This document shows, in pieces, positions 1 through 6,219 of a stretch of DNA of 18,022 bases (the stretch's first letter is position 1; each line of letters begins with the position of its first letter). Position numbers and translations under genes: made by a program. The stretch comes from JAHFOW01 sp964370795. GTDB taxonomy: Bacteria > Planctomycetota > Brocadiia > Brocadiales > Brocadiaceae. Below the pieces are notes generated by a model. That model saw only the letters and a program-made list of their open reading frames with translations, searched no databases and was not told the origin of the DNA. The stretch spans positions 1 to 18,022 of the forward strand of contig CAYJME010000052.1 of NCBI GenBank assembly GCA_964370795.1. Reading direction: 5' to 3'.

Positions 1-424
1 TATCGGTAAGGTCCTCGCCCAATAAGCCTTTGGTAATACAGGCCTTGGTAAAGATATTTACCTTACTTTTCTGGCAGACCTTTTCCATTAAGGATGACAC
101 CATTTCCAATGAATCGATGGGGGGCATGGTATTTGGTTCGCATATCAGGGTTGTAAAACCGCCTATTGCCGCAGCCCGGGAGCCTGTTTCAATGGTTTCT
201 TTATATTCTAAGCCAGGTTCACGGAGGTGGACGTGACAATCTATGAGCCCCGGAATAACATACTTCTGCGTTGCATCAATGACCCTGGTATTTTTACCTG
301 CCTGAATAGTATTTGATATTGCCTTAATCTTCCCGTCCTGGATAAAAATATCTGCACAGCCATCAATGCCTGTTGCAGGATCTACTACATGCCCGCCTTT
401 TATTAGTACCTCATTGCCTGTCAT
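1..424 (-). CDS. pyrC: Dihydroorotase, N-terminal part (runs off left edge)
   Basis: Dihydroorotase closes N-carbamoyl-aspartate to dihydroorotate in cytosolic pyrimidine synthesis. The minus-strand frame starting with ATG at 422-424 reads MTGNEVLIKGGHVVDPATG, then a conserved PGLIDCHVHLREPG segment at about residues 58-71. That segment carries the first metal-binding HxH pair of the amidohydrolase fold and the LREPG signature of class I dihydroorotases. A GGFTT..CEPNT..P block follows, also typical of this family (allantoinase and hydantoinase relatives differ here). About 141 residues are present of an expected 420-430; the rest lies left of the window. A GGAG sequence lies about nine bases upstream of the ATG. 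The gene shares direction with the genes to its right but is separated from them by an 80-bp AT-rich spacer. The call is firm; an inactive PyrC-like partner protein cannot be excluded without the C-terminal catalytic residues. Confidence 0.93.
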   Translation of the reverse strand, partial: MTGNEVLIKGGHVVDPATGIDGCADIFIQDGKIKAISNTIQAGKNTRVIDATQKYVIPGLIDCHVHLREPGLEYKETIETGSRAAAIGGFTTLICEPNTMPPIDSLEMVSSLMEKVCQKSKVNIFTKACITKGLLGEDLTD

Positions 425-504
425 TTAAATATGCTCCAAATTAGTGTTTTTAGGTATAGTTGAACTTTTTTATTATATCTTTTATAACCTGAATTATCAT
501 ATAA

Positions 505-1149
505 TTACAAGAAATCTTTTAACGGACATTGTTCACAAACCTTTTTCGGTTTGCAAAACATCTTTCCGATATTTACCAATAAGGCATGGTATTCATTAAA
601 TAATTGCACATCTTTGGGGAGATTTTCCTCGAAGAAGGATTTCATTTCATCATAGGAACTTTCTTCGGGGATAAACCCATGCCTCGAAAGTATTCTGTAC
701 GTATACGCATCGACGACAAATGTAGGAAAATTTCCCGCATACAATAAAATTGAGTCCGCAGTTTCCGGTCCAATGCCTTTTACGGCTAACAATTCATCCC
801 GAAGTGTGTGCAAGTCATGGGCAAACATTTTGGCAAGCCTGCCCTCGTGGTTTGAAAATAGCCATTCGATAAAGGCCTTAACCCGTTTTGCTTTAACATT
901 AAAAAAGCCGGAAGGCCTGATAAGCTCTGCCAGTTCGGTTACACCAAGCTTATGTATTCCTTCGGGAGAGAGTGTTCCAGCCTTTTTAAGATTTTTAATT
1001 GCCTTCTCAACATTCGACCAGTTTGTGTTTTGAGTTAATATAGCGCCAATAATAATTTCAAAAGGTGTTTCGCCTGGCCACCATCGCTGCGGGCCTAAAG
1101 CATCAAACATCTTTTGATATATTTCTAAAAGAACCGGTTTTTTACTCAT
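505..1149 (-). CDS. Endonuclease III-family DNA glycosylase (HhH-GPD, COG2231-like)
   Basis: This is a base-excision-repair glycosylase of the HhH-GPD superfamily, about 214 residues from the ATG at 1147-1149. The N-terminal RWWPGETPFEIIIGAILTQNT block and the helix-hairpin-helix GIGPETAD (about 125-132) are clear, and the catalytic Asp lies in VVDAYTYRI (Asp about 147). The residue matching the Schiff-base Lys of E. coli Nth is Glu (GIGPE against GVGRK), so a monofunctional glycosylase without beta-lyase activity is expected. MpgII-like 3-methyladenine glycosylases belong to this branch. The C-terminus has only three cysteines (about 199, 205, 208) and ends six residues after the last, so the usual fourth [4Fe-4S] ligand is missing. 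The ATG lies inside the end of the upstream gene (8-bp overlap), suggesting translational coupling. An in-frame TTG at 1159-1161 is the alternative start. Confidence 0.85.
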   Translation of the reverse strand: MSKKPVLLEIYQKMFDALGPQRWWPGETPFEIIIGAILTQNTNWSNVEKAIKNLKKAGTLSPEGIHKLGVTELAELIRPSGFFNVKAKRVKAFIEWLFSNHEGRLAKMFAHDLHTLRDELLAVKGIGPETADSILLYAGNFPTFVVDAYTYRILSRHGFIPEESSYDEMKSFFEENLPKDVQLFNEYHALLVNIGKMFCKPKKVCEQCPLKDFL

Positions 1150-2113
1150 CCCCTGCGCCAAGTTTTGAAAGTATCCCCATCCTCAACAAGGGAATCATAA
1201 TCTCGTGGTGACCTGTGATAGCATATCCCTTCTGAGTCGGTCTTTTCAGGACATTCGTCTGCGGACGGTAATGCTGAATCATATCCATATTTACCGTTAA
1301 AAAATTTTCCACCTTGTGGCCGAGATTCCTTATGAGACAGATAGCTTTAAGAAAAACCTCTGGCATGATAACAGCCGAACCGATATTGAGCCACACACCG
1401 CCTTCGAGTTCGGAAACCACGGATGAAAGAATTTTAAAATCAATATGGCTCGCCTCTCCCAGGTCATGTCCTGAAATATTCGGATGCATGTGGATGGTAT
1501 CTGTTCCCAGGGCAACATGAACCGTCGCCGGTATATTTAATCGGGCGCTCCATGCCAGAATACTCAAGTCTTGATACGTGCTGTTTTCTTCAATAATTTT
1601 ATTGCCCATAGCGCGTCCAAGTCCAATACACTCTTTTATTCCACGACTGGATGCAACCTGAAACGCCGATGCCGTTTCCTTTACCATACCAAAGCTGCCA
1701 TCCTTCAACCCTGCTGCCACATCTTCAGAAGTTGCCCCGATGAGTGAGATTTCATAATCATGGATAGCAGTTGCGCCATTCATGGCAATGGCTGTTATGA
1801 TACGCCGTTTCATGAGGTCGATAATCAGGGGCGATAAACCACACTTGACAACATGCGCGCCGATAGCCATTATCACCGGGCGTTCATGATGGTATGCCTG
1901 TACTAGTGCATCTATAACCTTCCGAAGCTGTGCTGATGCAAGTATCTCCGGTAATGAATCAAAGAATGCGGATATTCCATCCGACGGCACAACAGGTTTT
2001 GCAAATAGGTTGACATGAGAAAGATTCTCCCTTTCCTTTATTGAGTATGTCTTAATATTTTGTAGGTCTATAGGCTTAAAAGATTTAACCCTACGTTCTG
2101 CTTGTTTTGCCAT
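1142..2113 (-). CDS. Deoxyhypusine-synthase-like protein
   Basis: This 323-residue protein resembles the deoxyhypusine synthase / homospermidine synthase-like superfamily. The best evidence is a Rossmann-like core: GAHVVKCGLSPLIIDLM (about 85-101) followed by ITAIAMNGATAIHDYE. These match the DHS pattern GxMVxxGLxxxIxxLI...TTGANxxHD in order and spacing. Later blocks (ATVHVALGTDTIHMHP and GGVWLNIGSAVIMPEVFLKA) fit the second half of the fold. The canonical SWGK segment holding the catalytic lysine is not recognisable; the nearest counterpart reads RPTQKGYAITGHHEIMIPLL. True DHS modifies eIF5A, which bacteria lack, so bacterial homologues probably act on small polyamines or have another role. 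The substrate cannot be named. The start at 2111-2113 has no clear Shine-Dalgarno. The gene overlaps the glycosylase gene behind it, so the two probably share a transcript. Confidence 0.7.
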   Translation of the reverse strand: MAKQAERRVKSFKPIDLQNIKTYSIKERENLSHVNLFAKPVVPSDGISAFFDSLPEILASAQLRKVIDALVQAYHHERPVIMAIGAHVVKCGLSPLIIDLMKRRIITAIAMNGATAIHDYEISLIGATSEDVAAGLKDGSFGMVKETASAFQVASSRGIKECIGLGRAMGNKIIEENSTYQDLSILAWSARLNIPATVHVALGTDTIHMHPNISGHDLGEASHIDFKILSSVVSELEGGVWLNIGSAVIMPEVFLKAICLIRNLGHKVENFLTVNMDMIQHYRPQTNVLKRPTQKGYAITGHHEIMIPLLRMGILSKLGAGDE

Positions 2114-2124
2114 TATAATTTTAC

Positions 2125-2154
2125 CGTATAGTTTTATGAGTAAAAATATTTCAA
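2125..2154 (-). promoter_or_regulatory. Candidate sigma70-like promoter for the DHS-like gene
   Basis: Read on the minus strand, TTGAAA (2149-2154) is followed after 18 bases by TATACG (2125-2130), only about 12 bases before the ATG. The spacing is acceptable, but the -10 box is imperfect and the leader would be very short. That would agree with the lack of a Shine-Dalgarno sequence. It is a weak call based on pattern only. Confidence 0.3.
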
Positions 2155-2208
2155 CATTCGATTAGCTCAGTACCTGCTCTGCCAAAAGCAATCTCAAATA
2201 GCACCCAG

Positions 2209-2271
2209 ACCACCCCTGGTTAAGGGGGGAGAAAAAAATCCCCCTTAGAAAAGGGGGCAAGGGGGGTTGTA
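2209..2271. repeat. G/C-tract dispersed repeat, copy 1
   Basis: Runs of five or six G or C alternate in inverted order here (TAAGGGGG ... CCCCCTTA ... AAGGGGG), so RNA from either strand could fold into a hairpin. The reverse complement matches the element at 9751-9826 closely, including an exact 22-base block that starts CCCCCTTTTC and ends AAGGGGGATTT. It carries no ORF. It is a dispersed, probably non-autonomous repeat, the first of several stacked in this gene-free stretch. Confidence 0.75.
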
Positions 2272-2331
2272 CCCGTTCGTAATAACAATGGTGCAACTTA
2301 CCGAAGACGTTTACTTTATATGTTGGTGTAA

Positions 2332-2351
2332 CTCAAACCTTCGGGTTTGAG
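2332..2351 (+). repeat. Perfect 8-bp hairpin with TTCG loop
   Basis: CTCAAACC and GGTTTGAG pair perfectly around a TTCG loop, the very stable tetraloop form when read on the plus strand. No U-tract follows, so it is not a standard intrinsic terminator. It lies 11 bases before the next repeat and may be part of the same composite element. Confidence 0.6.
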
Positions 2352-2362
2352 ACGCGGACCAA

Positions 2363-2438
2363 GTTTGTAGTGACGACTTCAGTCGTCATACCCGCATATT
2401 GTTCATCACGAGAAGCGACTGAAGTCGCTACTACAAAC
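2363..2438. repeat. Inverted-repeat element with nested palindromes
   Basis: Arms of about 24 bases at 2363-2387 and 2415-2438 match in inverted orientation at 21 of 24 positions. Each arm is itself a small palindrome (GACGACT/AGTCGTC and GCGACT/AGTCGC). The 27-base centre holds no ORF. The layout resembles REP or MITE-like elements. The whole spacer 2114-2541 holds only this and the neighbouring repeats; no gene is visible in it. Confidence 0.7.
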
Positions 2439-2497
2439 AGGAAAACCGCTTAGATAAAATGAAAATTCCTATGTATTTAAATCAGTTCCCTTAATGA

Positions 2498-2525
2498 GTA
2501 GGGACACGGCGCGCCGTGTCCCTAC
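2498..2525. repeat. 28-bp perfect palindrome
   Basis: Bases 2498-2511 and 2512-2525 are exact reverse complements with no loop (outer GTAGGGACAC, centre GGCGCGCC). It ends 16 bases beyond the ferredoxin stop codon, so it could end or protect that minus-strand transcript, but no U-tract follows. An imperfect 28-bp relative with the same outer GTAG...CTAC frame lies at 16992-17019, so a dispersed family is likely. Confidence 0.75.
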
Positions 2526-2541
2526 CTTGTTCGTTAAAAAC

Positions 2542-2712
2542 TTATGGTGCAAGAATTGCTTCAACCGGACATACAGCCACACAGCTGCCACAATCGGTAC
2601 AGGTATCTGCGTCAATTATACGCTTGTCGCCTGATTCCGATATGGCATTTACCGGGCATTCACTCTCACATGCGCCACAATTTACACATTCGTCCGTGAT
2701 TTTATGAGCCAT
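2542..2712 (-). CDS. Small 2[4Fe-4S] ferredoxin
   Basis: This is a 56-residue electron carrier of the clostridial type. Two CxxCxxCxxxCP motifs are present: CVNCGACESECP (residues 9-20) and CTDCGSCVAVCP (38-49). Together they supply the eight cysteines for two low-potential [4Fe-4S] clusters. The ATG (2710-2712) has a strong Shine-Dalgarno (AAAGGAG, about seven bases upstream), which lies in the 13-bp gap after lpxK, so the two genes are almost surely co-transcribed. A redox partner is not identifiable here. Radical SAM enzymes such as HpnH need reduced ferredoxin or flavodoxin, but no direct link is shown. Confidence 0.95.
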   Translation of the reverse strand: MAHKITDECVNCGACESECPVNAISESGDKRIIDADTCTDCGSCVAVCPVEAILAP

Positions 2713-2725
2713 TGTATTTCTCCTT

Positions 2726-3817
2726 TCATTGCAAAATGGAATTTAGCTTATTTTCAAAAATTTCACAACCTTTTACAATACAAATTTCTATTTTCAGCGT
2801 CCATAATGGGAAATCCCACGTATGCAGGATATCTTTTATTTTCACCCTGTCTTTTTGGGTAACAAGAATCACGTCTGGTTTTAATCGCTGCGCCTCTGCA
2901 TTTAAAGCTTGTAATTCATCGGCAGTATATACATGATGATCTGAAAATACACGAAAGCAAATCACCTCTGCGCCAAGCCCTTCAATGCTTTTCCTGAATG
3001 ATAACGGGTTACCCAGGGCGCAAAAAGCAAAGACTTTTTTCCCCCTTAACCAACTGATGTCTAATTGCCTTCTTTCGTAAACTGATTCCAGACAAGAGGG
3101 CTTATGAATAGTTTCCACAACAGGAACATGTCCTGCAATTTTATGCAATCGGCCAACAATCGACTCGATTTCTCCTGTGCTGCATTGATCTCTATGCGTC
3201 AGGACAAACAGGTCTGCCCTTTTTAATCCTGCCAAAGGCTCACGGAGCAAACCGCGCGGGATTATATGTTCGTATCCAAACGGATTCAGTGCATCGATGA
3301 CAACAACATCTAAATCCCTTGCCAGCCGCAGGTGTTGAAATCCGTCATCCATCACCAGGCATTCAGTCTGAAAATGCTGTACTGCTTCCTGTCCACCTTT
3401 TACCCTGTCTTTATTGAGTACGTTTGGGATATCAGGAATATTTTCCATGAACAAGAGGTATTCGTCATTACAAATATTTTTTTGAACAGTGCTCCCCTCT
3501 TGTTGTCTATAAGCGCCATACCCACGACTGAGAATCGCAACACGTTTCCCTTTATTATGCAAAAATCTTGCAATATATTCTACTACGGGTGTTTTTCCCG
3601 TTCCCCCGCTCGTGATGTTCCCAACACTGATTACAGGAATGGGAAGGCGAACACTTTTTAAAAGACCATACTTATAAAAAAAAGTACGAGTTTTAACCAC
3701 AAACCCGTACATTTTTGAAAGAGGGTAGAGTAAATTCTGTACCACACTGGATTTTATATCAGCCGGTTTCCCTTGTACTACTTTTAAATAATACCCTCTC
3801 AGATTAAATGAAGACAT
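2726..3817 (-). CDS. lpxK: Tetraacyldisaccharide 4'-kinase LpxK
   Basis: LpxK phosphorylates the 4' position of the lipid A disaccharide at the inner face of the cytoplasmic membrane, giving lipid IVA. The 363-residue protein shows the family order. First come a hydrophobic, basic N-terminus and PVISVGNITSGGTGKTP, an extended Walker A at about 61-77. Then follow LSRGYG (96-101), MDDGFQH (156-162), IPRGLLREP (186-194) and a late VTQKD. These are hallmark LpxK motifs, and the length is within or slightly above the usual 310-350. It shows that this organism builds lipid A and has a true outer membrane. The start at 3815-3817 has only a weak Shine-Dalgarno (CCAGGCG). The ferredoxin gene follows 13 bp downstream. 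Confidence 0.96.
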   Translation of the reverse strand: MSSFNLRGYYLKVVQGKPADIKSSVVQNLLYPLSKMYGFVVKTRTFFYKYGLLKSVRLPIPVISVGNITSGGTGKTPVVEYIARFLHNKGKRVAILSRGYGAYRQQEGSTVQKNICNDEYLLFMENIPDIPNVLNKDRVKGGQEAVQHFQTECLVMDDGFQHLRLARDLDVVVIDALNPFGYEHIIPRGLLREPLAGLKRADLFVLTHRDQCSTGEIESIVGRLHKIAGHVPVVETIHKPSCLESVYERRQLDISWLRGKKVFAFCALGNPLSFRKSIEGLGAEVICFRVFSDHHVYTADELQALNAEAQRLKPDVILVTQKDRVKIKDILHTWDFPLWTLKIEICIVKGCEIFENKLNSILQ

Positions 3818-3902
3818 GTAACGCCTGGAATATGAACCGCCAAGAAATAAAAGGTAAAAGATAGATGGAAATATATTTTGGCGAGACAGGAATGGAACAG
3901 AT

Positions 3903-4538
3903 TTATTTCAGAGGAACAGACCAATACGCCTCATCTAAAAATTGCTTCCAGGAACGATATTTATCTGAACGCAGCTTCAGGCTGAGAATAGGACTATGTT
4001 TTGGCTTAAAGGGTTTACGAATAAGCTTCATTCCCGCCTGTCCCGGCGTCCTTCCCCCCTTCTTCTTATTGCATTCAGTGCAGGCACATACAATATTTGT
4101 CCAGGCAGTCTTTCCATCATAAGCCCTTGGCACTATATGGTCCAAACTTAATTCTGACGTCGGAAACCTACGGCCGCAATACTGGCACTTGTTTTCATCA
4201 CGGGCGAATATGTTTCGTCTGTTAAATTTTACATTGGACCGGGGAAGCTTATCGTAGAATAACAGACGGATAATCTTGGGTACTTCCATTTCAAAAGAAA
4301 CAGTCCTGATCCAGCCAGCCGAGTCATCATCCGGTAAACCGAGCCTTGCTTTACAGATCGAGACGTCTTTCCAGCTTTCAAAATCATAGGCACTAAATCT
4401 CCCCTCATCCACAGAAATGACTTCTGCGGTATCCTTGCATAATAAAGCAAGCGCCCTCCGCGCAGAGATGACATGGAGCGCCATGAAAAATTTGTTTAAT
4501 ACCAGCACACTGGATTCTAAAGCCACCACTTGTTGCAT
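3903..4538 (-). CDS. HNH endonuclease family protein
   Basis: This is an HNH nuclease-fold protein of about 211 residues from the ATG at 4536-4538. The fold is clear: CQYCGRRF (Cys 118 and 121), LSLDHIVPRAYDGKTAWTN (Asp133-His134 and Asn148), then CTECNKKKGGRTP (Cys 153 and 156, Asn157). The two CxxC pairs bind structural zinc. The N-terminal SSVLVLNKFFMALHVISARRALALL segment is typical of a widespread single-gene HNH family often found in planctomycetes, deltaproteobacteria and cyanobacteria. The cellular role of that family is not settled. I preferred the inner ATG because the family block starts right after it and GAGG lies about nine bases upstream; the open frame extends to 4589. The gene stands alone, with a 155-bp spacer upstream. 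Confidence 0.85.
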   Translation of the reverse strand: MQQVVALESSVLVLNKFFMALHVISARRALALLCKDTAEVISVDEGRFSAYDFESWKDVSICKARLGLPDDDSAGWIRTVSFEMEVPKIIRLLFYDKLPRSNVKFNRRNIFARDENKCQYCGRRFPTSELSLDHIVPRAYDGKTAWTNIVCACTECNKKKGGRTPGQAGMKLIRKPFKPKHSPILSLKLRSDKYRSWKQFLDEAYWSVPLK

Positions 4539-4693
4539 ACAAGACATCCTCAATACATAACAAGTGCAACGTGCGTCATGCGCACCCAAACAAACTTACC
4601 CGAAAACAGTACTGTGCATATTTCAGGACATACATCTTAGCAAAGTCATAGAACAATATTAATATGGTATTATAACAATCATAAATATTCAAT

Positions 4694-5527
4694 TCAAGGG
4701 AATTGTACTGCCCCCCATTGGTCTAACGTCCCATACCCCTTGCCGGGAGAAATCGATTTTCTAATTGCAGACGTAACAAATTTCTTTGCCTGAATGACGG
4801 CCTCTTTGACGTCACTTCCCTGTGCCAGATAGGTTGCTATGGCTGAGGCATAGGCGCACCCCGTACCGTGGGTATTTCTGGTTGGTATGTATTCATCTTC
4901 AATATATTCAAATGATATTCCATCATAGAGAATATCTACGGCACAATTTGTGCCTCCCGTGCTCCACGATGTCCCTGCATGTCCCCCCTTGATGAGTACA
5001 GAGGAAGGGCCGCATTGATATATACATCGGGCAGCCTTTTCTGCATCGGACGGCGTTGCTATCTTTATACCAGAGAGGTATTCTGCTTCTGGAATATTTG
5101 GAGTGACCATGAGAGATAAAGGAAATAGTTGTGAAGTGAGGGTCTTTATAGCATCACCTGATAACAATTGCTTTTCATTTTTTGATAACATAACAGGGTC
5201 CACAACAACGCGTTTCATGTCATATTCTTTAATCTTTGAACTGACCACCTCCACAATTTCCCGAGACATGAGCATCCCTGTTTTAACGGCATTTGTGCCG
5301 ATGTCTGTCATGATGGCGTCAATTTGTTGACCTACAAAGGATGCTGGTACTTTAAAAATGGATTGAACACCGAGGGTATTCTGGGCAGTAAGTGCGGTGA
5401 TAGCAGTTGTTGCATATCCGCCTAATGAGACAATGGTTTTCATATCCGCCTGTATACCCGCGCCGCCGCCTGAGTCTGAACCGGCAATGGTGAGGACTTT
5501 ATATAATAAATGTTTAAGTTTTTTCAT
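4694..5527 (-). CDS. thiD: Hydroxymethylpyrimidine (phosphate) kinase ThiD
   Basis: ThiD phosphorylates HMP and then HMP-P to give HMP-PP for thiamine synthesis in the cytosol. The 277-residue protein shows VLTIAGSDSGGGAGIQADMKT (about 11-31), ALTAQNTLGVQ (45-55), VVVDPVM (107-113), VTPNIPEAE (141-149), VLIKGGH (177-183) and HGTGC (220-224). HGTGC forms the anion hole with the catalytic cysteine. The length is normal for stand-alone ThiD, and no ThiE domain is attached. The start ATG (5525-5527) has a poor Shine-Dalgarno. The gene lies 53 bp behind the restriction gene in the same direction but is functionally unrelated to it. Confidence 0.96.
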   Translation of the reverse strand: MKKLKHLLYKVLTIAGSDSGGGAGIQADMKTIVSLGGYATTAITALTAQNTLGVQSIFKVPASFVGQQIDAIMTDIGTNAVKTGMLMSREIVEVVSSKIKEYDMKRVVVDPVMLSKNEKQLLSGDAIKTLTSQLFPLSLMVTPNIPEAEYLSGIKIATPSDAEKAARCIYQCGPSSVLIKGGHAGTSWSTGGTNCAVDILYDGISFEYIEDEYIPTRNTHGTGCAYASAIATYLAQGSDVKEAVIQAKKFVTSAIRKSISPGKGYGTLDQWGAVQFP

Positions 5528-5580
5528 TTGGTAACAAATTTATAAAACCTCGAAATGTACATTTCCAAATGCAGTTTGCA

Positions 5581-6207
5581 TTATTCAGATGACCAAACTT
5601 TCTCTCCAACCATCATTTTTCCACGATGTGCTTCTTTCCACTTTTTGGAGATTCCCATTTGATATTTAATTGTCTTCTTTGGTGAAACACCAAAAACATT
5701 TACAATTTGTGCGCCAGTGAGAACTATAAGAGTCGTGACTTTGAATTCGGGAGGAGGAGCGAGTGCAATAAGGAAACGAATCTGATTAACTTTGTACTGA
5801 AGTTGGCGATTCCAGGTTTCGTTTATGATTTCAACAGAACCCGGATGATAACGACCGAAATCTACGGTTATATTTTTACCTGTATGATGTTTTATTTCAA
5901 GGGCTTGATTGCGGATATCAGGAAACAATCCAGCGCCTGGTGGGTAATTGTAGCCAAGTTTCCTGGCAACCTCAAATTCAAACCAATGTCCTTTGGGACG
6001 AACTTCAAGAATGCGTCCATTTGTATCAGTAGGGGCATCAATCGACATTAAGTCTTCTGTTAGAACGGCGATTTCTTCAAGCGTGTAAAGAGTTTCAGTT
6101 GTGGGCGGTTGATTTGCAAGGCCATTTGCATCTTCGAGATCTTTTTGATATATAAGCTTTTTCTTTCTGTTTGCAGATACTATAAGTTTTTGTTTTATAT
6201 TATTCAC
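5581..6207 (-). CDS. Type II restriction endonuclease (PD-(D/E)XK)
   Basis: This is the presumed DNA-cleaving half of a type II restriction-modification pair, 208 residues. The visible core is FPDIRNQALEIKHH: Asp97, Glu104 and Lys106 form a PD-(D/E)XK metal-binding motif with a short six-residue spacing after PD. It is preceded by GHWFEFEVARKLGY, the helix that usually supplies the early acidic residue. No known-specificity family is recognised, so the target sequence cannot be given. The start is GTG (6205-6207) with AAGGG about eight bases upstream; the methyltransferase gene ends 12 bp before it. No controller (C) gene is visible, so the delay of nuclease expression would have to come from gene order and the weak GTG start. 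Confidence 0.85.
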   Translation of the reverse strand: MNNIKQKLIVSANRKKKLIYQKDLEDANGLANQPPTTETLYTLEEIAVLTEDLMSIDAPTDTNGRILEVRPKGHWFEFEVARKLGYNYPPGAGLFPDIRNQALEIKHHTGKNITVDFGRYHPGSVEIINETWNRQLQYKVNQIRFLIALAPPPEFKVTTLIVLTGAQIVNVFGVSPKKTIKYQMGISKKWKEAHRGKMMVGEKVWSSE

Positions 6208-6219
6208 TGGAAATACCCT

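Noticed and set aside
2332..2351. TTCG hairpin as an intrinsic terminator
   Set aside because: No U-tract follows on either strand, so it is listed only as a structured repeat.
2516..2707. Plus-strand open frame over the ferredoxin gene
   Set aside because: It is a shadow of the minus-strand ferredoxin, whose eight cysteines and strong Shine-Dalgarno are clear.
3865..4122. Plus-strand open frame opposite the HNH gene
   Set aside because: It overlaps the conserved HNH C-terminus in antisense and resembles no known protein.
4571..4585. Small dyad GTGCG-TCATG-CGCAC upstream of the HNH gene as an operator
   Set aside because: Five-base arms are too short to separate from chance without more copies.
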